Source: Chlamydomonas reinhardtii
Lineage: Eukaryota; Chlorophyta; Chlorophyceae; Chlamydomonadales; Chlamydomonadaceae
Reading direction: 5' to 3'
DNA: 64,000 nt
NCBI RefSeq assembly: GCF_000002595.2
Contig: NC_057013.1
Coordinates: 3,866,929-3,930,928, forward strand
Shown: positions 11,401-23,680 of the stretch, piece by piece
Layout: each line of letters opens with the position of its first letter
Position numbering within the stretch: the stretch's first letter is position 1
The notes under the pieces: generated by a model
What the model was told of the DNA's origin: nothing
What the model saw: only the letters and a program-made list of their open reading frames with translations
Database searches by the model: none
Position numbers and translations under genes: made by a program

Positions 11401-14400
11401 CACCAGGAGCAGCAGCAGCACCACCGGCACCACCACAACCATCGCCAGCTCTCCGCTGCTCAGGGTGACGCCATGCGGCGGCGGCGCGGCGGCGGCGATG
11501 TCGGCCGCGAGGGAGGGCGTGTTGGCTGGCGGCGTGTAGCCAATGGAGGCCCAGTACATAGACATGAGCGTGCGGGGGAAGGGGATGGCTGCGAGGGCAG
11601 GGCAAAATGGGGAGAATGGGGGCAGCGGTGGTGGAAATGGCAGGGATCAGGCACGGTGAGCGGGTTAAGCGCAATAGGGTGCACGCAATAGGGCCCGTCA
11701 CTAATCCCAACCAAGGTCATCCCGGCCGTTCGAGTCCGTTGCGGGTGCAACCTTGCATGCGTAGCGCGCCCTGCCCCAGGCCATCCCTAGCCCGCCCAAC
11801 CTGCCAGCCCACACACAGTGTACGCACATGTGAGCACGAAGCTGAACGCGGCGCTCAGGTTTGCAGCCAGCGCGCGGTCCAGCGCTGCAGTGCCCGGCAG
11901 GGCCGCCGGCGCCACCACGGCGGCCCGCGCGGCCCGGAACGCGGCCTCATCCAGGGCCACTCGGTAGGCGGAGCTGTGCGGCATCCCCAGGTCTTGGGCA
12001 CCCCATGTTGCACTGCCCGCCTCCAGCGCTAGCAGCGTGTCGCATACGCCCGGCCAGTCCGCCGGATGAAGGCCCGCCGCGGCCGTCAAATTTACGGTGG
12101 CGCTGGCGTTGGCGCTGCGGGCTGCGCCTGCGGAGTTGCGGGGACACGAACCAGTGTGCGTCAGGCGTCGCGTGCAGCATGTCATGCTGTGGGACTCGTA
12201 GGCGAAGGCGGCAGGGCCTCGATCGGGGTCGGGGTCTCAGCTTCAGTACGTGTGTGGCACCACCGTCGCTGCAGCAAAAGTGCCCGTACGCGCTCTCACC
12301 ATAAGTACGACAGCCTTTGACCAGGCCTTCGTACGGCGTCAGCAGGCCGTATGCAAGCTCATGCAACACCTCGTACACCGCGTCCGACTGGCGGGCGGTC
12401 ATTTGGCGCGGCTCGCCCTGGTGGACCGGGTGTGAGCAAACGGCAGCATGAAGGCGTCTTATCAGACAGACACAGGGATAGGGAGGCTCGGGAGTGCCAC
12501 TCAGGCTACCGAACAACCCAACACAACCCCAATTACCCCACCCCAGGCATTTGGGCTCCGTCGATGCGGTGTGCGGCGTGCGGTGTGCACGCACGAACAC
12601 ATGCACGCACACACGCACAAACACAAGCACGTACACACGCCCATCTAGGGCTAGGAGTCTCACCTGCAACAGGTAGAACCCTGCCACTGCCGTCAGCGGG
12701 ACGCGGTTGACTGGGCTACTGGCATTGGTGGCGTTGGTGGCATTGGTGGCGATGTTGAAGCCCCGGCAGCGGCCGGTTGCATTGCAAGACACCAGTGTTG
12801 CAGCCAGCGCCGTGGTATTGGGTGCTGAGGCGTTGCCAGCAGCCTGCTGCAGAAGCCGGTGGCCGCTTGTGACGCCGCCAGTGCTGCCGTTTGCAGTGCT
12901 GTTAGCAGTGCCGTTAATAATTGCGGCATCCGGGCGGTTCAGTTTGGGATTCTTAGACTGCAGCTCTTTGAAGTACTCTGCCGGCGGCTGCGAGGGCGGC
13001 GGCCGTAGCCATACGCGGTCGCTGCCGGGCGCCGCAGCCACACCAAGGCGGCCCGCCAGTCGCGGCGCGGCCGGCATGGTGAGGTAGGACAGCACGTGCG
13101 CCCAATCGATGGTGAACAAGCACTTGCCTGCGACGGGGCATGTGCCGTGCATACAAGTGAGTGTGTGACATGTGTGAGGGCCAGGTTTGAGTCCAGCGAC
13201 ATTGCTACAAGGCCCCCTACGACGCGCTGAGCCGGTTGCTTTGCCAGCTTGCTACTGCCACATATACCGTACATTAAACATGGTGACAGGAAGCATTCAA
13301 CATGCGTTTCAGCAACGCCTGTCATGCCTCCCTTACTTCCAGCGGGCGCCCAGGGCCTAGGGTGGGCGCTATCACACCTGCTTTGAAGTGCGGGTTGACG
13401 GGCGGGCACATGTCGCCTGTGTTGCCGCTGGTGGTCTCCAACGTGCTGCCTGTAATGCTGCTGCTTCCACCGTCAGTAGTGGTCGGCGGATCCTGCGGAT
13501 TGTCGTATGCGATGGTGCCGCTGCTGCCAATGCCGCCGCTGGGGTTAAAGCCACCCGTGGTGTTGAAATTCCTCCTTGGCGGGGCGCCAGGGGTGCTTTG
13601 GGAGCTGTATGCTGGGGAACTGCTACCGGAGGCACCAGAGGTGCTGCCGCCATCACCGGCAGAGTCTCCAGTGAACGAGCCACCCAACGAGCCGTCAGAT
13701 GACGAGGAGGAGGAGGAGAAGGACGAGCCACCAGTCGGGTCGAAGCCGCCCTCACCACCGACGGTTGGGTTGATGGGCACCGCCTCCGGCGCGAGCGGTG
13801 TCGACTGCCACATGCCGGTGCCGCCGCCGGTGCCGCCGCCGGTGCTGCCGCCAAAGCCCAAGTAACCCGGGCCGGCGTCCGAACCCACAATGACGTCGGG
13901 GCCGTCCTCCTCTCCGTCTCCGGTCGAGCCGCTGCCCCCGCTTGAGCCGCTGCTGTCACTGCTGCCGCCTGTGCCGTTTGGGTCAGTCATAGTCAAGCCT
14001 GAGCCGCCGCCGCCAGTGGTACCGGTGGTGTCGGACTGTGTCCACGTGGGTCCAGCAGTGCCGCCGCCGTCCGTCCACGCCCAGCTGCCGCCGCCGTTGT
14101 AGCCGTTGATGACGTTGCCCGTGCCGGTCTCTGGTGCCATAGGCACCATAGGCGCCATGCGCGGGGCGCTGGGAGCGTAGGTCGTCTCGAAGAATGTCTC
14201 GCCAGAGAGCATCCCGCCGGTCATTCCCGTGCTGCCAGGTAGCTCATCGCTGCCGCTGCCACCAGAGCCGTCAGTGCTGCCACCGCCACCGCCACCATCG
14301 AAGCCGCCGCCGCCGAAGCCGCCGCCGTTGTAGCCGTTGATGGTGTTCCCGGCGCCGACGCCGTCTCGCCGTGGTGGGTCGTCTATGGTGATGGTGTCTG

Positions 14401-17400
14401 ATTCAACCCACTGCTCCGGCGCAGTGAGGACAGCGGTGGTCCCGTAGCCGCCGTAGGACCCGTACACGGGCACGCCGCCGCCACTGTCCTGCGCCCGCCG
14501 CCGGCGCCCGCCCGTGGCGCTGGTATCAGCGCCATAGCTGGGGCCGCCGCCATAGGTAGGGCCGCCGCCATAGCTGGGGCTGCTGCTACTGTCGGCGCTA
14601 GCAGCAGCGCTTCCACTGCTACTGCCGGTGCCAGCAGTTGCGCCGGTGTTGCTGCTGCTGCTGCTGCTGCTGCCGGCAGCTGCGGGCTTACCGGTCGCCA
14701 GTACGTCCCAGTCCGCCGGCGGCCAGCTCTGCGCCGCAAGCCGCCGCACCAGCGCCAGGGCCTCGGTCATTGCGGGGTTGTCCAGCAGTGGGGTCATGGA
14801 GCCCGTGTCAAACCACACGCCCTGCGCCCGGCCCTCGGTCTGGGCCATGGACGCGTACACGGCGCTGAGAAGAGACCACAGCTTGCAGCCTGCGCAGGCA
14901 AGGGGCATGGGGTCCCATGGATACGAGCTTTGACGATGGCGGTGATGAAAGGGGCACAGAGCTCACGCTTCCCACTTCCCACACGAGCCTGACGCGGGCA
15001 CCGAGCGCCTGGCCGCGCCTGATCCAGTGACCGACTGTGCAACCTAATGGTGAGTCGTCAACCGACACCCGCCCTCGCGCGCACATCCGCCACACTCAGC
15101 CGCCGCGCCCCGCCCCCCGCCATCCCGGTCCGCACCTCTGGCCAGGTCAAGGCACAGGCCGTGGTCCGGCTGGCCGTCTCCGTCCATGTCCCGACCCTCC
15201 ACTGCAGCCGCCAAGGTCAACAACTCCTCCCATGTCCGGGGCTCAGCAGGGGCCTCCGCCGCTGCTGATGCGGGTGTCGTCGCGCGTGGGTTGCTGCCGC
15301 CGCTGCTGGCCGCCGCTGCCGTGATGCTGCTGCCACCAGCGTCCCTTGATGCTCCTGCCCCAGCGCCGCTGTCGGCTGGGGGCAGGCGCGAGGTGCTGGT
15401 ACCGCTGCCACCGCTGCCGCTGTCCCCGCCGATCGTTTGTGGCCCCAAACCTGAGCCAGCCGACGCGTTTAGGCTGGGGTATTCTACCATTGAGCGCCGC
15501 ACACCCGGCGCCTGCTGCTGCTGGGTCCTAGCGCCGCCACTGGCCGGCGTCGAGACCAGGGCCCGCGCCGCTGCCAGCCAGTCTTTTCGGTACAGGGTGG
15601 TCATCCAGGTTAGGGGCTCGCGCTCAAAGGGCAGTGGGTCCAGCCCTATGGGCAGCTGGCCCACAGGCCGGGCCTCGTAGTCAAAGATTACAGTGCCGTT
15701 GCCGCGCGTCCAGTCCCACAGCCCGACGTAGTAGGACTGCGGGGCGGAGCGGAGGAGGAGCGGGGCAAGGTTAACGCCACTTGGGTTGCTGGTGCAGCTG
15801 GAGGATCCTGATGTCATCGGAATGTGGGACCACGGGCGAGAGGAAAGCATTGTCACAGCGGCAGCGCATGCAGGCCGTGCGCCGTATGCTCGGTGCGCAA
15901 CAATGCGCCGAAGACGCGTTTGAGCAATATACAGGGGCGCCTCTGGCAACGGAATAGGTGCGGCACGAGCGGAGACCCAACCCACCTGGAAATCGTCGTA
16001 GGCAACAACACGGCCCTGAGAGCCATCGGGTTCCGCCGGCCTGTAGAGTAACCGTGGCGATAGCGGGTTGCTTATGGTGAGCAAGCAGGCGGTTGTGGAT
16101 GGCAAGCACGTACGCAAACCTTACTAGAAGTTGGTTTGACCCTGCTGCTGTCTGGCCGTGACGTGACGTTACCGGTACGTAAGCCCCGGACTCACCCGAA
16201 CGAGAACCAGTGGACGTTCGTCTGGTTGCTGGGCATCCGGTCTTGCACGACCGTGTCCACAATAATGTTATACGGCAGTGACGGCTGGATTAGTTTGCCC
16301 GTCGTCTTGTTGACCTTGCTGCCACCGGCAACATCAATGCCGCTGCTGACAGAGCCGCTGTTGTTGAGCCTGGCCAGCGCCGCGGCTGTTTTGGTCTCGT
16401 TGAGCAGGCGGTTGTTGTTGCTGGCGGCCCACTTGCTCGCGTCGACCGACATGGGCATCATGTTGTGCAGCGCATACACGATGTGGATCTGTTGGCAATG
16501 TGACGTTGTTTGCAGCGTGTGGGTTTGGGTTAGGATGCCTTGTCAAGATCGCTTCCAGGATCGCTTCAAGGAGCAGGCTCAGGGCAGTGGATGGATCCAG
16601 TGATGTATGTATTCTTGCCAAGTGGACATTACGCAGCAGGCTGTGTGTAACACAGTGACCCCGCATATCCGCACCTGCACGTCGGGATCGCCGCATGTGG
16701 CTGCCGTACTTGCGTATGACAACTTCAGTTGGTCCAACAGCGCCAGGCTGTATAGCTTGAGGTCAGGGTTTTGAAGGCTGTGTAGTGCGACGACACAAAG
16801 GAGCAAAAGGGTGAGTGTATTGCGCGGGATTGGCGCTAAGCGTGCCGTGCGTGTCTGGGAGATGCTGTGGATTGTGCATGAGAGCACACGCACATGCCAT
16901 GAACCCCTATGAATGAGAGTCGACAGGACATTTCGCGTAGACTGCAGGAGGCCGACGCGATGGTCGACGACCTGCAGCTGCTGTCACCACAACTGTGAAC
17001 GTCCGTGCTTTCACGCCCATCGATCCCCCGGCTGCGGCTGCGATTTAAGCGGCCGTGACCCGGCCTGCATAAATCGAGCTCCAGGGCCAGATGCGCTCGG
17101 CGCAGTGGATCATCGTCCGCCGCAAGGCCGCCCTGCTGCCTGCGCATGTCCAGGCCGCGCCGCTGCTGGTGCTGAAACCACACACGCCCCCGTGGCTGTG
17201 CTGCGCAGACCCCCGCGCACTTGCTGTGACTTTATGCGGTGTGCACAAAATACTGTATTCGGTCACGGGGGGCGTGCAGCTTACTTGCTGCCGGCCACAG
17301 CGCTGTGCACAGCGTGCTGCGTGTCTGCCTGGGTGCCTTCTTCCCACCCTACGAACAATCGCGCTGGCCCTGAGAGAACAACCTGGAACAACAGCCGCAG

Positions 17401-17762
17401 GTATCATGACCCCCAACAACCAACTGCTAACATTTTTTGCTGCAGGTTACACCGAATACGGTTCTTCCTTTGCTCCCACTAGGAGCAGAACATCACGGAC
17501 GCGAATGTGAGGGAACACCAAACTTCAAAACCTCAAGTATTCACCTTTCGCGAATTTCAGATATCAAACCCTCCACAGCATCTTCAGTGGCGCCAGAGCC
17601 GCTTGAAGTTTGCGCCAGACTCCGTCCGTGTGCCCAGCGCTCCGCGGCGTGGGAGCTCGCTGCGCCCCTTGCAAGCCGAGCATATCCTAGTTGATGTCCT
17701 TGGCAAACTGCAAACAGTGACAAGAAGAGACACAAGCAAGGCCACATGGCTACTAATGTCAT
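5424..17762 (-). CDS. receptor-type class III nucleotidyl cyclase with solute-binding ectodomain, about 2638 aa
   Basis: Twenty exons, all joins in phase. From 5' to 3' they are 17545-17762, 16675-16777, 16196-16488, 15986-16040, 15136-15736, 13378-14889, 12664-13127, 12300-12417, 11828-12127, 11284-11588, 11099-11115, 10733-10835, 10357-10506, 8596-10170, 8055-8381, 7541-7846, 7095-7354, 6567-6886, 6253-6425 and 5424-6140. A signal peptide (MWPCLCLFLSLFAVCQG) leads into an ectodomain resembling bacterial extracellular solute-binding proteins (YRKDW, WEELLTLAAA, GKCLFTIDW) with a long Ser/Gly/Thr insert. One helix (LAMVVVVPVVLLLLLVAAAV, near residue 1270) precedes cyclase domain C1. C1 keeps both metal Asp sites (TTDIQNS, TEGDAF) but is split by about 630 low-complexity residues. 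C2 (from about 2250) lacks both Asp but keeps GRLDYTGRTLNRASRI. Likely product cAMP or cGMP; the Asp in LDY favours adenylyl. The first exon and the 770-bp first intron are the least certain parts. Confidence 0.88.
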
Positions 17763-18526
17763 TTTGCCTCGTCGGGCAGAGCGCAAGAAGTCATATCAGC
17801 CATGTTATGTAGAGTGACAGAGTAGTAAAAGAAGAAAACAATTGTGGATAGCACCTGGGTTTTGCTAGGGCGAAACATCTTCTCATTGCGTGCCCGACTG
17901 TGCCATGTTGCATGTGCATCAATGTCCAAGCAGATAATATCATAGACTCGTCTTTGTTTGTCACGATCTCAGTCTCAGGAAAACCGTCATCCCAGTCTTG
18001 CTGACGGTCTGCTGCCGTGCCGTGCCGGAATCAGGATGGTTTTACGAGCCGTGCCGTGGCCTGCCGACCCCGTTCGCAGCGTTGGCAGCAACCGGTGTAA
18101 TCGACGCGCACATCTACGCGACAGCGGATGTGCTCATTAAATGTCCTGCACGCGGCTGTCATCACCCATTGTACCGGATCAGCATGTCTGTGAGCTGGTC
18201 ACAGCGGCACACCCCGGACTGATCATGCCGGCCACATCCTAGCCTTGTCAGAGTGGTGGCTCAGGTCAGCCCTCAGGGGTGCATACCTCCCTGACGTTTC
18301 CTGCCGTAACATCGCAAACACACTGCCCTGGTTCACTTAAACAGTGCTGTAAACGCGAACACTAGGGGTTGCCGAGGCCCGAGGGTGAAGCTGTCGGTCA
18401 TGGCAGCCAAGCCCTGACAACGTCGGGTACCCTTACATCACAGTTACTTTGTTCTCACACCTGACACCTCCCAAGCCCGTGCTGTCGGATGAAGTCGGAT
18501 CGTAAAAGCAGTCGGGCCTTGAGGGC
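17763..18526. other. intergenic: cyclase promoter side and 3' flank of the MSP-like gene
   Basis: The two flanking genes run head-to-tail on the minus strand. Apart from the poly(A) signal at 18433 I see no coding exon, repeat or RNA gene. The cyclase promoter should lie just above 17762, but no clear TATA box was seen. Confidence 0.5.
18433..18437 (-). terminator. TGTAA poly(A) signal of the MSP-like gene
   Basis: TTACA on the plus strand reads TGTAA on the minus strand, about 90 bp after the stop codon. This is the usual chlorophycean signal and distance. Confidence 0.6.
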
Positions 18527-21500
18527 TCACCCCAGCGCATCCCAGTTGGCTTTGAGCCTCTGCACATCCGATGCCTTCGCCGGAGAAGCGTTTGCGGCGC
18601 CAGCTGCTGCCGCGCGAGCCGGCGAGGCCCTGGCGCCTGCGGCGGTCGCCGCCGGCGCGGGGGGCGGACGAGCAGGCGAGCCAGATGCCGCCACCGCGCC
18701 GGCGTGCGGCCGCGGCGCGGAGCCTGCGCTGATGCGTACAGCCACGGGAACGCCCCCCTGCGAGAAAGCACAGGTGCAGTTGCGGAGTGTAGCTCAGTGC
18801 ATGCGTATGAACACACCGGTCGGCAGAGGTGGGTGCCCGACTCACACGTACATAAAGCGGCAACGTTGGTTACTAAACCCGCTTCTCACACCCGATGGGA
18901 GGCAGTCACCTTGCTCGCCGGCGAGGAGTCCGCAGACACGCGCCGCGGACCCGCGCCCTGCGCCCCGGCCGCTACTGACGACGGCGGCGTGCCGCCGCTT
19001 CCCGCGCTGGCTGCTGAATTGGAGCGCTTCAAGCCTGGAGCCCCTGCCGCTGCCGCACCCATCCCAGTAGTGCTATTTGAGCCGCTGGGGCCCCGCCAAC
19101 CCGCGCCGCCGCCGCCACCTCCTTTTGCAGCACGCACTGCACCCAGGCCCCCGCCTCCCCCTCCCCCTCCTCCCGCGCTAAACGCATTGGCGTCATCTAT
19201 CTGTCGCTGCAGCTGCAACTCAAACTCGGACTCTTCTGGGTAATCCTGGTCACTCGCCGCCGCTGCGCCCTTGCGCGCCGCTGCGCCGCCGCCGCCACCG
19301 GCTGACGCCGCCGCCATGGCCGCCGTCGCCTTGCCCAGTCGAGAGCCGGCCGCCACAGCCGCCGCCGTCGCGGCGGCGGGCGACGCTCCCAGCCCGCCCG
19401 ACGTCGCCGCGCCGGCACGCGGCGGCAGGTATGCGCCCGGCGCCGCCTTGTTGGCGCCCGGCGCGGCGGTGCGAGCCACCGGCGGCGCCGCCACTGGCCC
19501 CGCTGTCTTGAGCACGTTAGACTCCACCTGCTGCTGTAGCCGCGCCTCAAAGTCGCCGTCGTCATACCGGCTGCGGTCCTCGTCATCCATGTCGTAGTCT
19601 AGCAGCGCCTCGCCATCGTCACCGGTGCCGGCGGCTGGCGCCGCCGCCGGGGCGCTGCGTGCCGGCGGCGGCTTGGCGGACCCCGGCCGCCGGCCACTGC
19701 TAGGCCGGTAGTTGGGCGGCAAGCCGTACTGCACGTACGACGGCATGTTGCCGTTGGCGGGTAGGGGCGGTTGTGGCCCGCGGGCCTGCAGCCGCGGCCA
19801 GTCGGGCTGCCCGCCGGCCTGCGCGTGCGCTGCAGCTGGGTGCGGCTGTGGCAACGCGGCAGCGCCTGGCCGCCCCGAAGATGACGGCGTAGGCAGGTCC
19901 GTGATGCCCAGCTCGCGCATGGCTGCCGCCAGGGCCGCCGCGCGGAGCGGATCGTCGGCCGGCGGCGGCGCCGACGCTGCCGCGGATGACGGCGCTGGCG
20001 GCTGACGCAGTGGCCCTGGCGAGCCGCCCATGAAGGCAGCGGCCCCTGTGGCGCTACCGGGGCGCAACGCCGCCGCCACAGGTATACCGCCATGTTTAAG
20101 CGGCGCCAGCGCGCCCACGCCCCGCCCACCTGTGGCCGAGGAGCCGGGCCCTGGGCTGCCGACAGCCAGCGGCGCCAGTGGCGGCGCCGCCAGGCGCGGC
20201 GGCGTGCCTGCCCCGGCGGCGGCAGCTGCCGAGGCATTGGAGGCACTGCTTGGCCTGCAGAGGAGCAGGGAAACATGCGCCGTTGAAACGCGTATGGCCT
20301 CAAGCAAACCCGGCGGAGCGCAGAAACCCGGACAACAGCAGCAACAGCACTGCCCTGCCCGGCCCACCTGGACATCCGAGGTGTCGTCACCTCCCCGCAG
20401 TCCACTACCATCACGCCGCCACCGGGCCCCACCGCTGCTGCCGCTGGGTCCACTTCATTGCCCCTCGCATCGTACAGCTTGCCATTCAGCACGAACACCG
20501 CCTTGCCAGCCGACCCTGGCCGCATGCCGCCGCCACCGCCAATGCCCACACTGCCGCTGCCGCTGCTGGTACGGCTGAGCGGGTCCCCGACCGGCAGCGA
20601 CGCCGCCGCGGCAGCAGTGCCCACAGGCGCAGCACCGCCACGGCCACCGCTGATGCCGTGTCCGGCTGCTGCTGGGGGCAAGGCGCCTGAAGCGGAGGCG
20701 GCCAGAGCGGCAGCGTCGCCAGAGGGCACCGCCACTGCGACACGGCCCTGCACCTTGACCGTCTTCGTCAGCACGAACGGCCGCTTGACGGCGTCGTCAT
20801 CCTCCTCAATCAAGTCGCCGTACTCACTCAGCCCGCCGCCGGCCTGGCCCGCATCTGGCCCCGCCCCTGCAGCCGCCTCCGCCGCGTCCGCCTGAGAGAA
20901 GCCCTCCGGCGGCAGCTCCACCGCCTGCCGCGGCGGCGCCATGGGCGGCGGCGCGCCAGATCTCGAGCCCACCAGTGCTGCCGGCGCCTGCTGCTGCTGG
21001 TGCTGTGGGTCCGCCCCCGGCTGCATGCCAAGGAATGCGGCAGCCAGCGGGTCGGCGGGGTCCGGCCCGCCCCCCACACCACCCGCCCCTGGTCGCCCTG
21101 CTGGCTGCTGCTGTTGCTGCGTAAGCGGCAGCGTTGGCGCTGGCGGTGGCGGCACATGTGCTGGTGGAGCTGGCGTGATGCCGGGGTAGGTGGCTGTCAC
21201 GTCATCAGTGAAGGCGGCACTCCGAGCGTCCAGTTCCTGAGGGACATTGTGTCGGCACCATGCGTGTGTGCATGTCTTGTTAGTGAAGGACGTTGGCAGG
21301 TCAAACAGCTGCGATGGCGTCTTTGATGTCGCACGGCCCGGCCCCATGCCGCCAGCTCTCGGCCCACGGCCCGGCCACAATCCGGGGCGCCGCATCTCCG
21401 CAGCCTGCACACCCTTGCAACATGACAACCACAATTTGTCAACCCATCTACCCCTAGCCTCCAGCCTGCCAGCCCGGACAACTGTACGCCGCATCATTCC

Positions 21501-22323
21501 CACCTGCTGCCCGGGCCAGTAGGCCAGGCGTGTCAGCAGCGCGCTCTGCTGCGCCGGCGTGCCCTCCAGCCCATGGTGCACGGCCCGCATGGGGACCACC
21601 AGCTGCCGCACGCCGCCAAACAGCACCACCAGCTCATCTGCAAGCGACACACGTGTACACACACACACACACACATAGGCAGGCCACTGCTCTTTAACAC
21701 ACATAGGCAGGCCGCAAGCGCGCAGTGACTGCTGCTTGCAGACACCTGAGGCCGCCCCGTGTCGGACTTGACACAGTTGCTGCTGTGTGCTGGCTGCACA
21801 GCTATTTCACCAGCTCGTGAAAGCTGTTTTTGATTGTGGGACACCAGTCCTGGCGGCACAGGCCTGACCCGTGCCCTTACCCTGGAAGTGGCCGCCGAGA
21901 GGGCCGCTGCCATCCGCCGAAGCCTCAGGCGGCTTGAGCTCCAGAATCACCTGCAAAGCCGGTTTACAGGAGTTTTCAGTCAAGGTGACAAAGTCCAGCA
22001 GCAGATGAGCGGCAGGCATATCAGCCCCGCACCAGGAGCTCTGCGTGGAGCACCCCGGCCCCCGGACTACTGCAGGCACACACCCTGCCGGTCGAGTTTG
22101 GGCCCAGCTCTAGCACCACATGAGGCGGATTTGACCTAAGCTCTGCTTTTTGCTCAGGCGGAATATGCAAGCGAAAGCTGGGCGAGAACGGGTAGGAAAT
22201 GACGGTCTGCAATTGTGCATTTGTCGTGTTCTTCAGCAGGAGATTGCGAGTCAAAGGTCCCGGGGTGCTTGCATAGTTGCGAAACAGCACCTCCGAGGGC
22301 ACGCAGTAAACTGGCTCAGCCAT
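18527..22323 (-). CDS. MSP/ASH-like domain protein with long disordered tail, about 1018 aa
   Basis: Six exons, all in phase: 22084-22323, 21881-21950, 21504-21637, 20368-21404, 18910-20254 and 18527-18757. The ATG at 22323 starts MAEPVYCVPSEVLF. The first ~125 residues read as a beta-sandwich of the MSP/ASH (ASPM-SPD2-Hydin) or PapD type: TRNLLLKNTT, PFSPSFRLHIPP, VLELGPNSTGRVILELKP, then FQDELVVLFGGVRQLVVPM. Such domains are common in cilium and centrosome proteins, so a flagellar role is plausible but inferred. The remaining ~850 residues are mostly Gly/Ala/Pro-rich and disordered. They include PFVLTKTVKVQGRVA and two similar acidic segments (DDGDFEARLQQQVESN and ESEFELQLQRQIDDAN). The gene ends with an Ala-rich exon and a TGA stop. 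No specific orthologue is recognised. Confidence 0.78.
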
Positions 22324-23680
22324 GTTCAAAACAAGTGGGCCGCGTGCCGAGCGGACCTGTCTTCCATTATTATCATCAAAGCTTCATGCAAACGCACTTC
22401 ACAATGCTTTCGTTACTTAGCTATTTGGTGTGCTTGGGACCATCGGATTCAACGAGCGAGCCCATGCGGTTTTACACAGTACCCGAGGGCAGGGACTTGT
22501 GTGGGGTGGGGCCATGGAATGGGAGCTCGGTTCGCGAAGGGGCGCAGTGCTGTAATGTTGGCGGAGGAACCGGGGAGGTTTGAGGATGCGGATTACAAGT
22601 GAAGGGACAGTCCGACAAGCGGGGGAGGTTTGAGGCACCCCTGGTTTGAGCTGGAGGGATAGGAAGGAATAGGAGAAGTCGCGCAGATGTGAGAGTGTAT
22701 TCAATTCCACGGCCATGTGCCCGGTGTGCACACTGTGATGGGAGGATGCATTATATAGCTTTTGTCCTCAAGGTGGCCCAGGGGCCTGGAGACCCCTTGG
22801 GAGACCCCCGCACCAAGCCAGACCTGGCCAGATCCCGCAGGACCCCGCCTCCACCTAACTGCTACTGCTGCCATGCTGGAAGGGCAGCGCTGGGGCCGGT
22901 GCAACACAGCTTCGAAGCAGTATCTTGACTTCTGGGCATACGGAATTTTAGGACTCGGCACAGGTTCAAGACCCATCAACGTTGACGCGTTCGTGAGACC
23001 CTGTAACATCATACCGTCGCTTTACTCATTCGCATCCGATTATGGTGGCTTAGCTGATCAGGCCCGCAAACAAGACCAATCATTTCAATGCGCCGAGTAG
23101 CAAATGCAGCGCAGCGGCGGCAGCGAGCATACTAATCCGCGATAAATAACAATGCCACCGGCGGCTACTGCCCGCATTATACCAGGTGCTCGGCTTCGTT
23201 AATATAGTTTCAGCGCAACATTTCTTGAAATAAGCCAAATGCGGAGTTTGCGCAAATGCACGACGAATCTGGTGATGCCAGTTTGAATCCGAACGTAGCT
23301 GCAAGTGCTTGCTATTCTACTCTTACAAGTTATACGTTCACATTGACACCCTCAAGATTTGCGTGCTGAACAAGCTAAAATGACGTCCAAGCGACCCCTG
23401 CATTCAATCCTGCTCTCGTGCGTGTGCGTAGTCGCGATGGGCTCCTCGCAGCGTGCAAAATTAGCTAATCGGGATGCCACAATTGGCAAGAGACTCTGAA
23501 GAGTTGCGCGTCAACCGACGCGTCGTTACTTGGGTGAACAACCCCAGTCCTTCGGCAGCACCACACTGAACAGCTGGACGTGGGTACGTGCTGTACTCGA
23601 AGCGGCGTCGACAGCTGCCGCGTCCCTGGACCGGAACGAGCCCGTTGCGCTGACGTGTGGCGCGCGCCAGACCTCTCGGC
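22324..23680. other. divergent intergenic region
   Basis: It separates the MSP-like gene (minus) from the polyamine oxidase gene (plus) and so should hold both promoters. No exon is evident. It contains the 21-bp sequence at 22584-22604 that recurs exactly at 36607-36627. A TRNA-like 'GGTTCAAGACCC' near 22963 lacks the rest of a tRNA. Confidence 0.5.

Noticed and set aside
11718-11740. B-box-like GTTCGAGTCC
   Set aside because: It lies in a cyclase intron and lacks a matching A box and stems.
13302-14933. Plus-strand frames rich in Pro/Val/Leu across the cyclase region
   Set aside because: They are antisense shadows of the minus-strand Ser/Gly/Thr-rich ectodomain insert, which is supported by in-phase exons on both sides.
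18785-18850. tRNA A-box-like TAGCTCAGTG
   Set aside because: No matching B box or cloverleaf; it lies in the intron between the last two exons of the MSP-like gene.
19599-21704. 701-codon minus-strand open frame taken as one exon
   Set aside because: It runs across splice sites of the MSP-like gene; the in-phase exon ends at 20368, where the next exon continues in another frame.
22955-22985. tRNA-like B box (GGTTCAAGACCC)
   Set aside because: No A box, acceptor stem or anticodon arm could be placed upstream.
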